Shown in pieces: positions 33,541-45,094 of a DNA stretch of 64,000 nt; positions within the stretch are counted from its first letter, which is position 1; the number at the start of each line of letters is the position of its first letter. The notes under the pieces are model-generated. The model worked only from the letters and a program-made list of their open reading frames with translations, was not told the DNA's origin and did no database searches. The position numbers were made by a program, and so were the translations under genes. Location: contig NC_133294.1 in NCBI RefSeq assembly GCF_005239225.2, forward strand, positions 1,364,001-1,428,000, read 5' to 3'. Source of the DNA: Populus alba. Lineage: Eukaryota; Streptophyta; Magnoliopsida; Malpighiales; Salicaceae.

Positions 33541-35722
33541 TGTTTCTTGATTTCTCTGTAAAGGTTGTGTGTCGATCTACTGTTTTCAAAGTTTTCAAGA
33601 CTAAAAAAAAATAATTCTTTCTTTATCTACTTTTCTTTATAAATTTACTACACAAAGCTAAAAGAAAATGAAATTTTTCAATATCTTTGCATAGTAAATA
33701 TTATAAAGAGGGACAACTGTCATAACCCAATTTTGACCATTTTTATTTTAATTATTATTATTATTTTATTTACTAAAAAGGATAAAAAATGATGATTAAA
33801 AAACATGATGATGATGAAAAACAAGTAAAATGAAGAATGAATTAAAATTTGGGTTAAGAGCAACATGATTGGAAGTTTTGGGGTGTAATTAAACTTTGTA
33901 ATTAATCTAATTAATCCAATCAAGAGCTTAATTGGAGAATTGATAAGTTTTAAGACTTAATTGAGCTTGGAATTAATTTAATTAATCCAATTAAGGGTTT
34001 AATTGGAGAATTGATAAGTTTTGAGACTTAATTAAGCTTGAAAATTAATTTAATTAATCCAATCAAAGGTTTAATTGGATAATTGATAAGTTTTTGAACT
34101 TATTTGGCTTGGAATTAATTTAATCAGGGACTTAATTGAAGAACTATCAAAGTTTGGGGTTTAATTGGGGTCTAAATTGCAAAAAATTAAAATCCAAGGA
34201 CCAGCTTGAAAATGGCACGGAAATGCAAGGATCCAATTACATTTTAACCAAGGGCTTGATTGCAAAAGTACAACATTCCGAGGACCAAATTGAAAGAAGT
34301 CTTTGGAATGGGAAAACAGAGTCATTTTGGGAGCCCACTGTTCGCTCGTCTTCTTCCTTTGCAACGGCTCCGTCATTAAAGGCAGAGACGTTTGTCCTCT
34401 GGCCCTATAAAAGTTGGGCAAAAGGCAACCTCAGGGAGGGATTTTTTGGGACTGAAAAGAAAACAAAAAAAAGAACCACCAAGGAAGACAGAGGGAAGAA
34501 ACCCATAAAACAGAAACCCAGAAATAGTACACATAGAAAAAACAGAGACCAATACAAGTAGTAAACCCAGAGGACCAACGTTAACATCTCCATCTTCTCG
34601 AACGCAGGGGACAAAGAGAAGAATGAAAACAGAGGAAATTCCAAGAAAATAGAAAGGCTAGCAAGAGGGGAGACTGGAGAAGCACAAACGAAAACCATAG
34701 CTAAAAAAAACTCAGCCTAAGGCCATTGCCTTCATCTCTGCAGACATCCCCATAGAAAAAGAAAACACCCAAAAAACATCACTTAAAGCCAACACCTTCA
34801 TCATCTCCGGAGCTGCGGGAAAACTAAAGTATACGGGCACAGAATCAAAAGGAAACAAATGAAAGCAGAAGAAGGAGCAGAGTAGAGGAGGTAGTCGGCC
34901 AGTCAGAGTTTCACCACTGTCTCCATCGCTTCGCAAACCAGGTAAGCTCATCCTTTCCCATTCTGCAATTTAATTCATTAGACACTGTTGCCGTGCATTT
35001 TAATTAGCCCTTACGCACGAGTTGTGCGTGTCTTTGCCCAGCCAGGCTAGCTGGGCCCAGCCCAGCCCCAAAAAAAAATTATGCTGGGCTGGGCTGGGCC
35101 CAGCCCAGCCCACCCAAAAAAAATAAAAAAATAAAAAATGTGTATGCATGAATAAAAATAATGTAAATTTATTGGTTTATTCACTAACGACAGAGTTAGG
35201 AATAAAAATACCGATTTAAATTTATATTATTTTTATTCGTTGTATTTTATTTTATTTGGCTAGAAAAATAGAAAATATTTGCATTCGTAAAAAATAAATT
35301 TATTATTATTTATATATTCACTGGCGCCAGAGTCGAGAATAAAATAAAATATTGATCTAATTTATTTTATAGCTACGTAATATTTACCAACGCCAGAGTT
35401 GGAAATATTCGTAGTTGAATATTCACTAGTGCTAGAGTCAGGAATATTATAATCAAATTTTCATAGCATAAACTAATAAACATTTAGCAATTTAAGATGA
35501 AACTAGCAATGCAGCCTGCCTTAGGTAGGACGTTTAAGGGGTGATAATATCTTCCCTTTTACGTAACCAGTCCCGAACCATAAAATCTATGTTGACCAGT
35601 TAGGGTTCCTAGTGACCATAATACTAGGTGACGACTCCTTAAACAAGACATTTTTTCCTAAAAGAACAGGATGCCAGAAGTCCATTTTTTCGAGAAAATT
35701 TTTTTAGGGCCGCCGTGCGACA
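33540..35722 (+). mobile_element. Truncated family A element: 3' interior end plus complete 3' LTR
   Basis: 33540-33717 matches the last interior bases of the intact element (28190-28365), including the ACTACACAAAGCTAAAAGAA stretch and purine tract. The LTR then runs 33718-35722 (TGTCATAACCC to GTGCGACA), with a TATA box at 34406-34412, AG|GTAAG at 34940-34946, an ACGCAC/GTGCGT hairpin near 35016, CGCCAGAGT motifs, and TGACGACTCC at 35629-35638. Upstream interior and 5' LTR are gone. It lies against family B sequence on its right, so it probably inserted into an older family B element. Confidence 0.8.
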
Positions 35723-37060
35723 AAGGGAATCACCAGATTAGAATCTCAGGTTGACTAAGATTTTGGTTCTAATTCAGGGAATCACTATATTGGAATTTCA
35801 AGTTAACCAAGTTGTAAACAGTTTAATCATAGTTTTGGTTAAAAAGATTGTTGCAAAAACTAAGTTTCAGGTCAACTGAACTAAAAGCTTTGAGAAGATA
35901 AGTTTTGGAAGAACAATTCATTTGTCTTTAAAAACTTACTACACAAAGCACTTAATGAGTACTTACTCCGTAAGTATTGTAAAGAGAAATCATTTGTTCT
36001 TACCCATTTCTCTAGCCCAAGATAAACAAAATAAAACAGAGAAAATACAAAAAAAAAAATTTATCTATATATATATATACTAGAACACCTAAGAAATTGC
36101 CAAATATTATTTGAGGAAGATTAAAATTAGATTTGATAGTATATTTTCTACTAATAAAGACCATATTAACAAAGAAAATTAATATTTTTTTAGGCTTAAT
36201 TGAATTTATTAAGGGTTTAATTGCAAGAAAAGTGACTTGTTAAAAGCAAAAAAATCATCCATATCCGAACAAGGGACTTTTTGGGTATTTAACCTTTTGA
36301 TTTACGATTAAATTACAAATTTACCCTTCGCTCGAAAAACACTAAGCCATTGACACAGGGGTAATTGCATCTTTTCACTTATGGTTTTTTTGTGACTATT
36401 TGGTTGATCGGGGATGATAATGTAATTTACCATTTAAATATTAATTTTTAAATTGAAAAAGTTGTTCTCACATGCACAACACGCGCCAGCGTGTGAGAGG
36501 CCCTATATTTTTTGAGTGATGCTTGCAACGCCTCCTAGCGGTTAAAAATATGATTATGTTGTGTAGTTGTGTCCTCTTCCTATAGAGGTGGTGGTCTCAC
36601 CAAAAAATGATCGGTTTATCGCAAGTAGCCCTTTTTATTTTTATTTTTTTTTCATTTCACTCTACTAGCAAAAAAGTAAATTCGTCCCTCTTTTTTTTTT
36701 TTTTGGTGTTTCATAGTCCATTGTCTTAGTTTTGATTGCTTATTTTAGTTATTTTCCCTTTTGTTAAAATTTTATTTGTTTTCAATTTGATCATTTGATT
36801 ATAATTTGTATACATTATATTTTTCGATTTGGTCCTTCTACTTTTGATTTTTTTTCTTGTCTTTTTTTTTTCAAAGTTTTTATAGTTTTTTAATTTTATC
36901 CTTCAAATCAAGTTTTTTTATTTTTTTTCAATAGTGATAGTATTTATTTTAGTTTGGTCCTTCTTCTTTTGATTTCTTATTTGTTTCCTTTTCCCTTTTA
37001 TCAAAGTTCTTATGATTTTTAATTTTATTTTTCAAATCAAGTTTATGTTTTTGTTATTTC
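35723..37060 (+). mobile_element. Family B remnant: array end, pre-LTR segment and LTR 5' part
   Basis: 35723-35980 resembles the GGGAATCGCCAGATGGG array and the segment before the 3' LTR of the 37760-40834 element (TCCGTAAGTATTGTAAAGAG). About 35988 begins an LTR-like TGTTCTTACCCATTTC. To about 36250 it resembles 41136-41450. An ACACGC/GCGTGT hairpin lies near 36479. From about 36640 the sequence is T-rich with repeated TTTGGTCCTTC. Confidence 0.55.
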
Positions 37061-37127
37061 AATAATAATAATAATAGTAGTAGTAGTAGTAGTTGTAATA
37101 ATAATAATGATGATAATTATAGTAGTT

Positions 37128-37175
<48 letters not shown>

Positions 37176-37759
37176 GTAATAATAGTAATAGTAATAGTAA
37201 TAATGATACTAACAATATTAATAATAGTGATAATAATGTTAATGATAATGGTAATAATAATAGTTTATTATAATAGTAATAATTGTGATAATTGTAATAA
37301 TAATATTAATAATAGTGATGATGATGATGATGATGATGATGAGAATTAAAATATTAATAGTACTAGTAATGATGGAATCAATAATAATAATAATAAAACT
37401 GCTAATGGTGATAATAATTATAGATAGTAGTTTTTTTTTTTTTCAGGACAATAATGGTTGCAATAATAGTAGTCATTGTGATAAAAAAAATATTAATAAT
37501 AGTAGTGGTAATGCTACTACTAATAGTAATAGTAGGTGTAAAAGTAATGTTGATAGTAATAATAATAACTAATGATAATATTAATAGAATTGTAATGATA
37601 ATGATGATAATGATAGTGTGGTGATAATAATAGTTTATTAAGATAATAATGGTGGTGGTGATATTAATAATTGTGATAGTGATAATAATGATAATAGTAA
37701 TATTTTATTAGGGTGGTTATGATGGTTGTGATATCAGTAATTATGGTGATGATATAAAT
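37060..37759 (+). repeat. Degenerate AAT/GAT trinucleotide tract (left part)
   Basis: Long imperfect run of AAT, AGT and GAT triplets giving artefact frames of Asn/Ser/Asp or Ile/Met/Val. It continues at 40840-41130, beyond an LTR element that split it (TAAAT duplication). Confidence 0.9.
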
Positions 37760-37863
37760 TGTTGTTACCCATTTTTTGACCCATGTTTTTGATATATTTT
37801 CAAAAAAATCCAAAAATAGAGAAAAACAATGAAAATCCAAAAAATATGTTTTTTAATACATTC

Positions 37864-38370
37864 TTTCCACCTGGGTTGGTCACCCATGACAATGAGACCA
37901 CGTTTTTCACATTTTTTCCATCCGGGTAGGTCACCCATGACAATGAGACCGCACTTCATCATATTTTTTCCATCTGGGTAGGTCACCCATTACAATGAGA
38001 CCACACTTCATATTTTTTTCCATTTTTGGGTAGGTCACCCATTACAATGAGACCACACTTCACATTCTTTCTATTTGGGTAGGTCGCCCATCACAACGAG
38101 ACCACTTTTTCATTTTCTTTCCACGTGGGTAGGTCACCCATTACAATGAGACCACACTTCTTCACATTTTTTCCATCTTGGGTCGGTCACCCATACAATG
38201 AGACCATCATTTTTCTTGGGTCGGTCACCCATACAATGAGACCACCATTTTTCTTCGGTCGGTCACCCCTACAATGAGACCATCATTTTTCTTGGGTCGG
38301 TCACCCGTACAATGAGACCATCATTTTTCTTGGGTCGGTCACCCATTACAATGAGACCATTTTTTACAGA
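37864..38370 (+). repeat. Minisatellite GGTCACCCATTACAATGAGA in family B
   Basis: About ten units of GGGTAGGTCACCCATTACAA followed by TGAGACCACACTT, 30-55 bases apart; the later units lose two bases of the core (CACCCATACAATGAGACC). The core matches the family A array at 27605-27965. Confidence 0.88.
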
Positions 38371-38375
38371 TTCTT

Positions 38376-38810
38376 TTGTTTTGGTTAAATGAGGTCGCCA
38401 GATGGGATCTCATTTAGCTTTGGTTAAAGGGAATCGCCAGATGGGATTTTAGGTTAACCGAGTTACACATATTTTCATGCCAGTCAAGAGGTCGCCAGAT
38501 GGGATCTCATGTAGCTTTGGTTAAAGGGAATCTCCATATGGGATTTCAGGTTGACTGAGTTACACACAGTTTTTTTTAGTTCCAGTTGAATGAGGTCGCC
38601 AGATGGGATCTCATGTAGCTTTGGTTAAAGGGAATCGCCAGATGGGATTTTAGGTTAACCGAGTTACACATATTTTCATGCCAGTCAAGAGGTCGCCAGA
38701 TGGGATCTCATGTAGCTTTGGTTAAAGAGAATCTCCATATGGGATTTCAGGTTGACTGAGTTACACACATTCTTTGGTTTTGGTTAAAGGAGGTAGCCAG
38801 ATGGGATCTC
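38376..38810 (+). repeat. GTCGCCAGATGGGAT tandem array
   Basis: Units of about 100 bases contain GTCGCCAGATGGGATCTCAT and TTGGTTAAAGGGAATC, then either TTAGGTTAACCGAGTTACAC or TTCAGGTTGACTGAGTTACA. The two versions alternate, giving a higher-order unit of about 205 bases. Confidence 0.85.
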
Positions 38811-38958
38811 AGGATAATAAAAAAAAAAGAAAAAAAAAAAGGAAGATTGCTGATGAAGTGGATATTGAGCAAACAGAAAGATAAGTTTTTCTTTACAAAG
38901 CTTATTATGCAAAACATCGAGGATTTTTGCTTCGTAAGCATTGTAAAGAGGGGGCATC

Positions 38959-40834
38959 TGTTGTTACCCATTTTTTGACCCATGTTTTTGATATGTTTTC
39001 AAAAAATTCCAAAAATAGAGAAAAACAATGAAAATCCAAAAAATATGTTTTTTAATATATTCGTGTCATTTTAGCATTTTCAACGTCGGCTAAAAAAAAA
39101 CAATTTAAATTTTTTTTAAGGGTCTTTCGAACGCGTTCGACTTTTCACGCGTCATTTTTTAAAATCATTGATTTTCCGCATTTGAGTCGACGTTGATATT
39201 GCTCGTTTTCAAAAAAATACAAAAAAACAAGAAAAATCAAATTTTACAAAAAAAGAAAGTTAAGGGACCAATTTTGAAAACTTGACAATATTTTTTGCCT
39301 ATAAATACTGGTTTCCAACACTTGCAAGGGGGGGAGGCAAATTTTAAGGAATGGGGGCAATTTTGAAATATCACAAAAAAAAAAACACAAAACCTAACCT
39401 AAACTTATCTCTACTCTAAAACCGCCGCCCCCCACCCGGATTGGATTTTTGGCTCTGAAACCAGCCAACCCTCACCCTCTCTTTGAAAACAAACCACCCG
39501 GCCACCTCACTCTATCATCTTCTCTGCAGCCAATCCCCCCCCCTTTTTTTTTTCGGTTTCTTCTCCGTTCAGCCGGTCAAGTCTCACTCTCCATCTCCCT
39601 CACCGGAACCAGCCCCCCCTTGTTAGCCCTGACCCGGTCAAGGCCTGCCCTTAGCACAGAAGCTTCCCATTTTCTTCACACGGTCTCCAGCTCCACCCGA
39701 AAGAGACCGGCGCCGTGTTCCTCCAGTAGCAGCGGTCCGAGCAATCAACCCCGAGCAGCCCCAAGCCTGCCTCTCCCTCTGCGGTCGGACACCGGCAGCA
39801 AAAGCCAACCACAGCTGCCACTGACCGGAGTGAAGATCACACAGCAGCAGCCCACGCACGGCCGTTCCCCCTGGCCTCGCCACCACGACCCGCGCCTCCA
39901 CCAGATCTGCCGCCTGAAGAAGGAAGCAACAGCGAACCGAGAAGAAAGAAAAAGGAAACAGATCTAAAAGAGGAGAAAGGAGGGAGGCAGATCTGAAGAA
40001 AAGAAGAAGAACCGAAGTGGATCTCAAAAACAAAGGAAATAAAAATCTAAAATCAACTGTTTGTGGCCCTTTTTTTGCGTTTTCTTGTTGTAGGTAGAGG
40101 AAGTATTCACCGCCGGCGAGGAAGAAGGGAGGATCTCCCCTGCTGCACTATTTTTTCCTCGTGGCGGCGCGTGAACCCACGCGCAGCCAGTGACGGTGGC
40201 GCGTGGGAGACGCGCCACCCATGCTCCTGCTGTCCTTTGTCTTCACAGAACTGTCCCTGCACTGTTATAGATTTTTAGGGTATATTTTGTAATTTTTTTA
40301 AATTTTTTGATGTAATATTTGTAAAAATTTGAATTTTTATTTGTATGTTGTAAATGTGGATGTAACAAAAAAAAAAGGAAAAGGAAAAGAAAAGAAACAA
40401 AAATATAGTGAAAATTGTATGTGTGTGCTTGTATTTTTGTTTTATTTATTTGTATATAGTTTTGAATGATAAAATTGCAAATATATTAAAGAAGAATTTA
40501 ATTTTTGATCGGATCACGGTTAAGAATTATTAACTTATACGTAAGTGATATTTCTAATTTCCGATGAAAAAACAATTATTAAAACTTCTTTAACACGTCA
40601 AAGCCACGAAGCAGCTTACCTCAGGTAGGGTGTGTTAGGGGTGCTAATCCCTTCCCTAACCACAACCAGTCCCTTACCCGCGAATCTCTGACAAGACCAG
40701 TACATCCGGTTTCCTAGTAGCCCGAAATCAATTACTAGGTGGCGACTCCAACGAACCAAATTCAAGCAAACAACAACGAGATTTAAATCGTCAGTCGATG
40801 CCGCGCGCCGATGATTTTTTTTTGGGGTGCGACA
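38959..40834 (+). repeat. 3' LTR of family B
   Basis: 1876 bp. TATA box TATAAATA at 39300-39307, a CCGGCCACC-rich leader, hairpins near 40165-40220 (including GGTGGCGCGT/ACGCGCCACC), then the U5 module with TGGCGACTCCA at 40740-40750 and the GGTGCGACA end. The 172-codon frame at 39449-39967 lies in the leader; it is proline/serine-rich and unlike any domain I know, so I do not call it a gene. Confidence 0.85.
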
Positions 40835-40839
40835 TAAAT

Positions 40840-41130
40840 AATAATGATAATAATATTATTGATAATGATAAAGATAATAATAATAACAACAATAATAGTA
40901 TTAATGCTATTGATAGTAATAGTAATAGTTATAATAGTGATAATAATATTTGTGGTGGTACTGATAACAATAGTAATAATAATTATAATTATAATAGTAA
41001 TCATAATACTTATGATAATGGGTAGTAATAATGCTAACAAGGCTAATATATAACAATAACAATAACAACAACACAACTACAATAATAACAATAGTATTAA
41101 CAGTAATGATAATAATGATAGTGAAAGTGA
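40840..41130 (+). repeat. AAT/GAT trinucleotide tract (right part)
   Basis: Continuation of the tract at 37060-37759 after the family B insertion. Confidence 0.85.
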
Positions 41131-41135
41131 TCACA

Positions 41136-41660
41136 ATTGCTATTATCCATTTTTGGTCCCGCATAAAAAAAGGAAAAAAAATATAAAAAGATATATTCGG
41201 AAGAAAAAAAAAAAAAGCAATGAGAAGAGCATGTCGGAGCGCCCAGAAAATGGCTAAAAATTGGTTAAGGAGGTTCAAAAATACAAAAATATAAATTTTG
41301 ACAATATATTTTTGAACTAATAAGAGCTTTATTGACAAAGAAAATTCAATTTGAGAAAGAAAAGGTCAAAATCAGATGTTTATGGACTCAATTAAATTTT
41401 ATTGAATGATTAATTAAATTTATAGAGAGTTTCATTGCAAGAAAATTGATTTTTAAATCAATTTAGGTTTTAATTAGAAGAAATTAAATTCAGGAGTCAA
41501 ATTACAATTTTTAAGAGTAGATTTGGTCAAATCAAGGACTTAAGTGCATAATTATTAAAGTTTGATAGTCAATTAGGGACTTGATTGAATAAATCCAAAA
41601 CCAAAAACCAAACTGGAAAAAAAAACATGTAAATAGAGGGACTAAATTGAAGATGTGACA
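41136..41660 (+). mobile_element. Family B-like LTR 5' fragment
   Basis: Starts TGCTATTATCCATTTTTGGT, a variant of the family B LTR start, and continues with the AATTAGGGACTTGATTGAAT style of these LTRs. It resembles 35988-36250. It lacks the hairpins and U5 module. Confidence 0.5.
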
Positions 41661-41731
41661 CTCTCAAAATTATATCATCAAAGTAATAGCTATTACATCA
41701 ACATCACCTTTTAAAACTAGAAACATTCAGG

Positions 41732-41733
<2 letters not shown>

Positions 41734-41803
<70 letters not shown>
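41734..41803. repeat. (AT)n microsatellite, about 70 bp
   Basis: Uninterrupted alternating A and T. A run this long is variable in length and often misassembled. Confidence 0.95.
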
Positions 41804-41807
<4 letters not shown>

Positions 41808-42539
41808 CCTATAGAAAATTCGGCAAAATTTTATGTGTTTTTTATAATACAAAGTTATCGACTAGACTTCTTTAATCACAATGCTCAATCTTCCACTTCG
41901 ATCCAACCTTCCTGTATTATATCACATCTCATCATACAATATTTCACATAACAATACTTTATTGTGCTTTCTCAACCTTACATCATCAACAAATAAAACA
42001 TAACAATTATATTCTCTTATAATAAAACATTAATTAAGTTAACACAAATATAAAACTCAAAGGATTCATATTGAAATAATTATTACTTTAACATACATCC
42101 ATCATTTAAACATGCATAATTATGATTACTAAGCTTCTTTTTGAATAGTTTTCTAATGCTAGTTCTTTACTTATACTTTCCAAATGTGTAAATACCAAAA
42201 AACAATTATCTTTAGAATACATTTATTAAAATTTACATATAATACAAACTACATATAAGACAAAATATATTACATCCAAGAAGAAGAAGATTTAAACACA
42301 AAAGCTCATATTTAACACTATGCATCACTTCATGAAATATCTATATATATAACATTAATAATAAGTAAGGAAGATAATACATTAAGAATGGTAAAATTAT
42401 TATGTTCACAGTTCTTCAAAATATATCAAATTATCTTTCATCACTAACTTACTACGTTTCAACATCAATAACTCATTCATAATTTATCAATCATATACTT
42501 ATAGGACTTCAGCAACCAACACTCATTGCTTAATTTTCA

Positions 42540-42750
42540 GTTCGGTAATTCACAATTTACCTCAAATGCGGCTAACCCTTCTCAATAGCCAACAAATATC
42601 TGGTAATTCCATATGAATTACTCCAAATCCGGCTATTCTCTTTTAATAGTCAATCAAACCAAAAATTCCAAACGAATTACCCAACATCCGGCTATTCTTT
42701 TTTTAATAACCAATAAAATCAGTAATTTCATACGAATTACCCAACATCTC
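42540..42750 (+). repeat. About 60 bp tandem repeat, three copies
   Basis: Units share CCGGCTATTCTTTTTTAATA and GAATTACCCAACATC-like phrases, with decreasing similarity toward the left. Confidence 0.7.
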
Positions 42751-43940
42751 TATTATAATACAAACAAGTTTCTTCTTCTACTTTTTCCATATTAATATGT
42801 CATAAACACAACTCATAACTAATAATGAAACTTTGAATTTGAAATGAAAGTGATGAATCACCTATCATTTGCTTGTGATGGCCTAGTTCCTTCTGCCTGA
42901 TGCCTTGCTCCCAAAACAACTCTTTAATCAATCAAATTGCATTACATTATAAATCCATTAATATTTCTTCTATATGCCTAAATTTAAAGCATGTAATATC
43001 TTTTATTTAATTTAGTTTTGCACCAAAATTTTCATTCAATTGTCACCTCATTTTCAACATCTAGTATTAATCAATTTTCTTACTTTAACTCACTTAAAGA
43101 ATTGTTCCATGAACTATTCCTACCATTTATTTATTTCTTCCTTTCACATTCTTATGATGTTTCTTCACTTGTTCATACTTTGAATACTTTAAATAAGATG
43201 TGGAACATCATTTCTTAAACATAAAACAATCAAAACCTCATCCCTCTATTTCTTCATCCTTAGTTACAAGTTCATTTCTTCAAAATTATCCCATTTCTTT
43301 TCTTAATTACAACTTAAATTCACTATTTTTATGGTACTATTCCACCTCAATTCCATCATGCTTACTTCTTTTTTCAAAATCCCAAAATTTCTCATAAGAA
43401 TCCTAATTTAAAGAGTCAAGAATATAAGAAATTAAATCAAATTTAATTTTCATTGTTTTGATAACTTACTCAAAAAACTCAAAAACACTTCGTTCAAGTA
43501 AGAATCTTAATTTTTCATGCTTACCAATCTAAGTTCTCCCAACTTCTCTTCTCCTTGTGGTGTGGTCAGCCCTCCTCTCCTTTCGTCTATCTTCCTTCAC
43601 TTGATTCTTTCTCAATTTAATATTCTAAGTCTATTAATCTTACAAGTTTCAAAGCTCTCTCTCACTTTTTCTTGTTTTTCTCTTGATTTTCCCTTTTCCC
43701 TTTCTTTCTCTCCTATGGCCGGCCACTTCCCCTTGTTAATAACTTATAAATTGTAACAATTTAATTAATTCCATTCATATCCCTCAATGGTAAATTTTCA
43801 TGTTTTTGGCATAAATTCTCGAGTACTGATATAGGTTAGAGCACCTTTTTACTTGAGTTATTTTGATTTTTCATTAATTTATTATCCTAGTAGAATTTAT
43901 TTCATCATAATCCATTTCCATTCGGTATTTATTCGTGTTT

Positions 43941-45089
43941 TTGTATTTTTTATTTTTCAGCTATTTTTCAAAATTTTATTTTTTATCTGGGTATGCTATT
44001 AGCAGACTACAACAACAGCAGCAAGCAACCTATCCCATCTTCTTCATCTCTGTGCAGCTTCATAAATCAATGTTCTACAGCAGTAGCAATATCATAGGAG
44101 CAACAGCAGCATCACAGGTCTGCCACAGCAACATCACAGGAGCAGCAACAGCAGCAGAGAATCACAACATCCCCTGACCAAATCTTGATCAACTCTTGTC
44201 ACGTCAACATCCAAGATTGTAGGGAAAATACTCCAACGGCTATTACAGTCCAGAATGGCAACCCATCATACATGGAAACTATAGCTGAATGCAAATCAGG
44301 GACAAATCAACCTCCATAATCAAGAAATCCTGTAACTATAGAAACAAATACAACTATGGAAAGTCAATAATTACTCCTTTTTTATATATAGTATACATCC
44401 TGCACAAATTAATTGTATTGTGCTCACGTTTTATTCTTTATACAAATAAGAGAATTAATTCACCACCATCCTCGCTGCATTGTTCTTCCTCTGTCATCGT
44501 TTTTTCTCTGATAGCTACTAGATATAGACAGATCGTGGGTTCCCTCATCAAAGTTTAATTTCATTCCCTTTCTCTGATGCTCTTAAGACTCGCACTATGC
44601 TCTTACTATGTCAAGGGTTCTCGGAGGCGATCAATGTTACTTTACCCATTTTAACAAATCATTTATTTATTACACTTAAATAAAATTTTTAACCCTTATC
44701 TTGATCTTCTTACTCATTATTCTGAGCTATATGTTAAAAAATTAATTTTAACCCCAAAATTTAAACTCTAAGAGATCCAAGAAAATAGTATTATATTCGA
44801 TCTCTATCAACATAAAATAACAAACAAAAGAATTATAGTATATATTAGCTTTGATCTGCATGATTTCACGACAGGTAGTTACCTTTCGTGAGCTAGCTAG
44901 CTCGTAGCTGGTTGGTGATCATTTCTATTGCCACTCTATAGTCCTAAAGCAGAAGGAAATGATGTCCCCTTGGCTTGTTTAGAAAATAGAATTAAAGGAC
45001 AATTTGTCATGAACCACAATTTTTATATTCTATGCTTCTTTAAAGTCTTAGATGTGATAATTGTTCTTATGTATGAGCGAACAATTAAA
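43941..45089. other. Unclassified stretch with CAG/CAA-rich segment
   Basis: 43999-44165 is rich in AGCAACAGCAGC-type triplets. 44365-44500 has a TATATATAGTATACATC motif and sequence resembling the end of a Copia LTR, but I find no partner copy or duplication. No gene is supported. Confidence 0.35.
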
Positions 45090-45094
45090 GTAGG

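Larger units (their letters stand above)
37760..40834 (+). mobile_element. Family B LTR element, internally deleted
   Basis: Starts TGTTGTTACCC and ends GGTGCGACA, flanked by TAAAT on both sides (37755-37759 and 40835-40839). Only the first about 104 bases of the 5' LTR remain (to about 37863); the sequence then jumps into the 3' non-coding interior arrays, a purine tract (GTAAAGAGGGGGCATC, 38943-38958) and a full 1876 bp 3' LTR. All coding sequence is lost. Inserted in the trinucleotide tract. Confidence 0.88.
41661..43940. other. AT-rich sequence without genes
   Basis: No domain-bearing frame. Contains an AT dinucleotide run and a short tandem repeat, listed separately. The sequence starting TGACACTCTCAAAATTATAT at about 41656 may be the edge of another LTR element, but I cannot place its other end. 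Confidence 0.4.

Noticed and set aside
37107..37572. Frames of poly Ile/Val/Met and Asn/Ser/Asp
   Set aside because: Translation of a degenerate AAT/GAT microsatellite, with no coding signature.
39449..39967. 172-codon Pro/Ser-rich frame
   Set aside because: Within the LTR leader of family B, GC-rich and without a recognisable domain; no second copy to test conservation.
40783..41338. Ile/Thr-rich minus-strand frames
   Set aside because: Mostly the trinucleotide tract read backwards, running into a degraded LTR.
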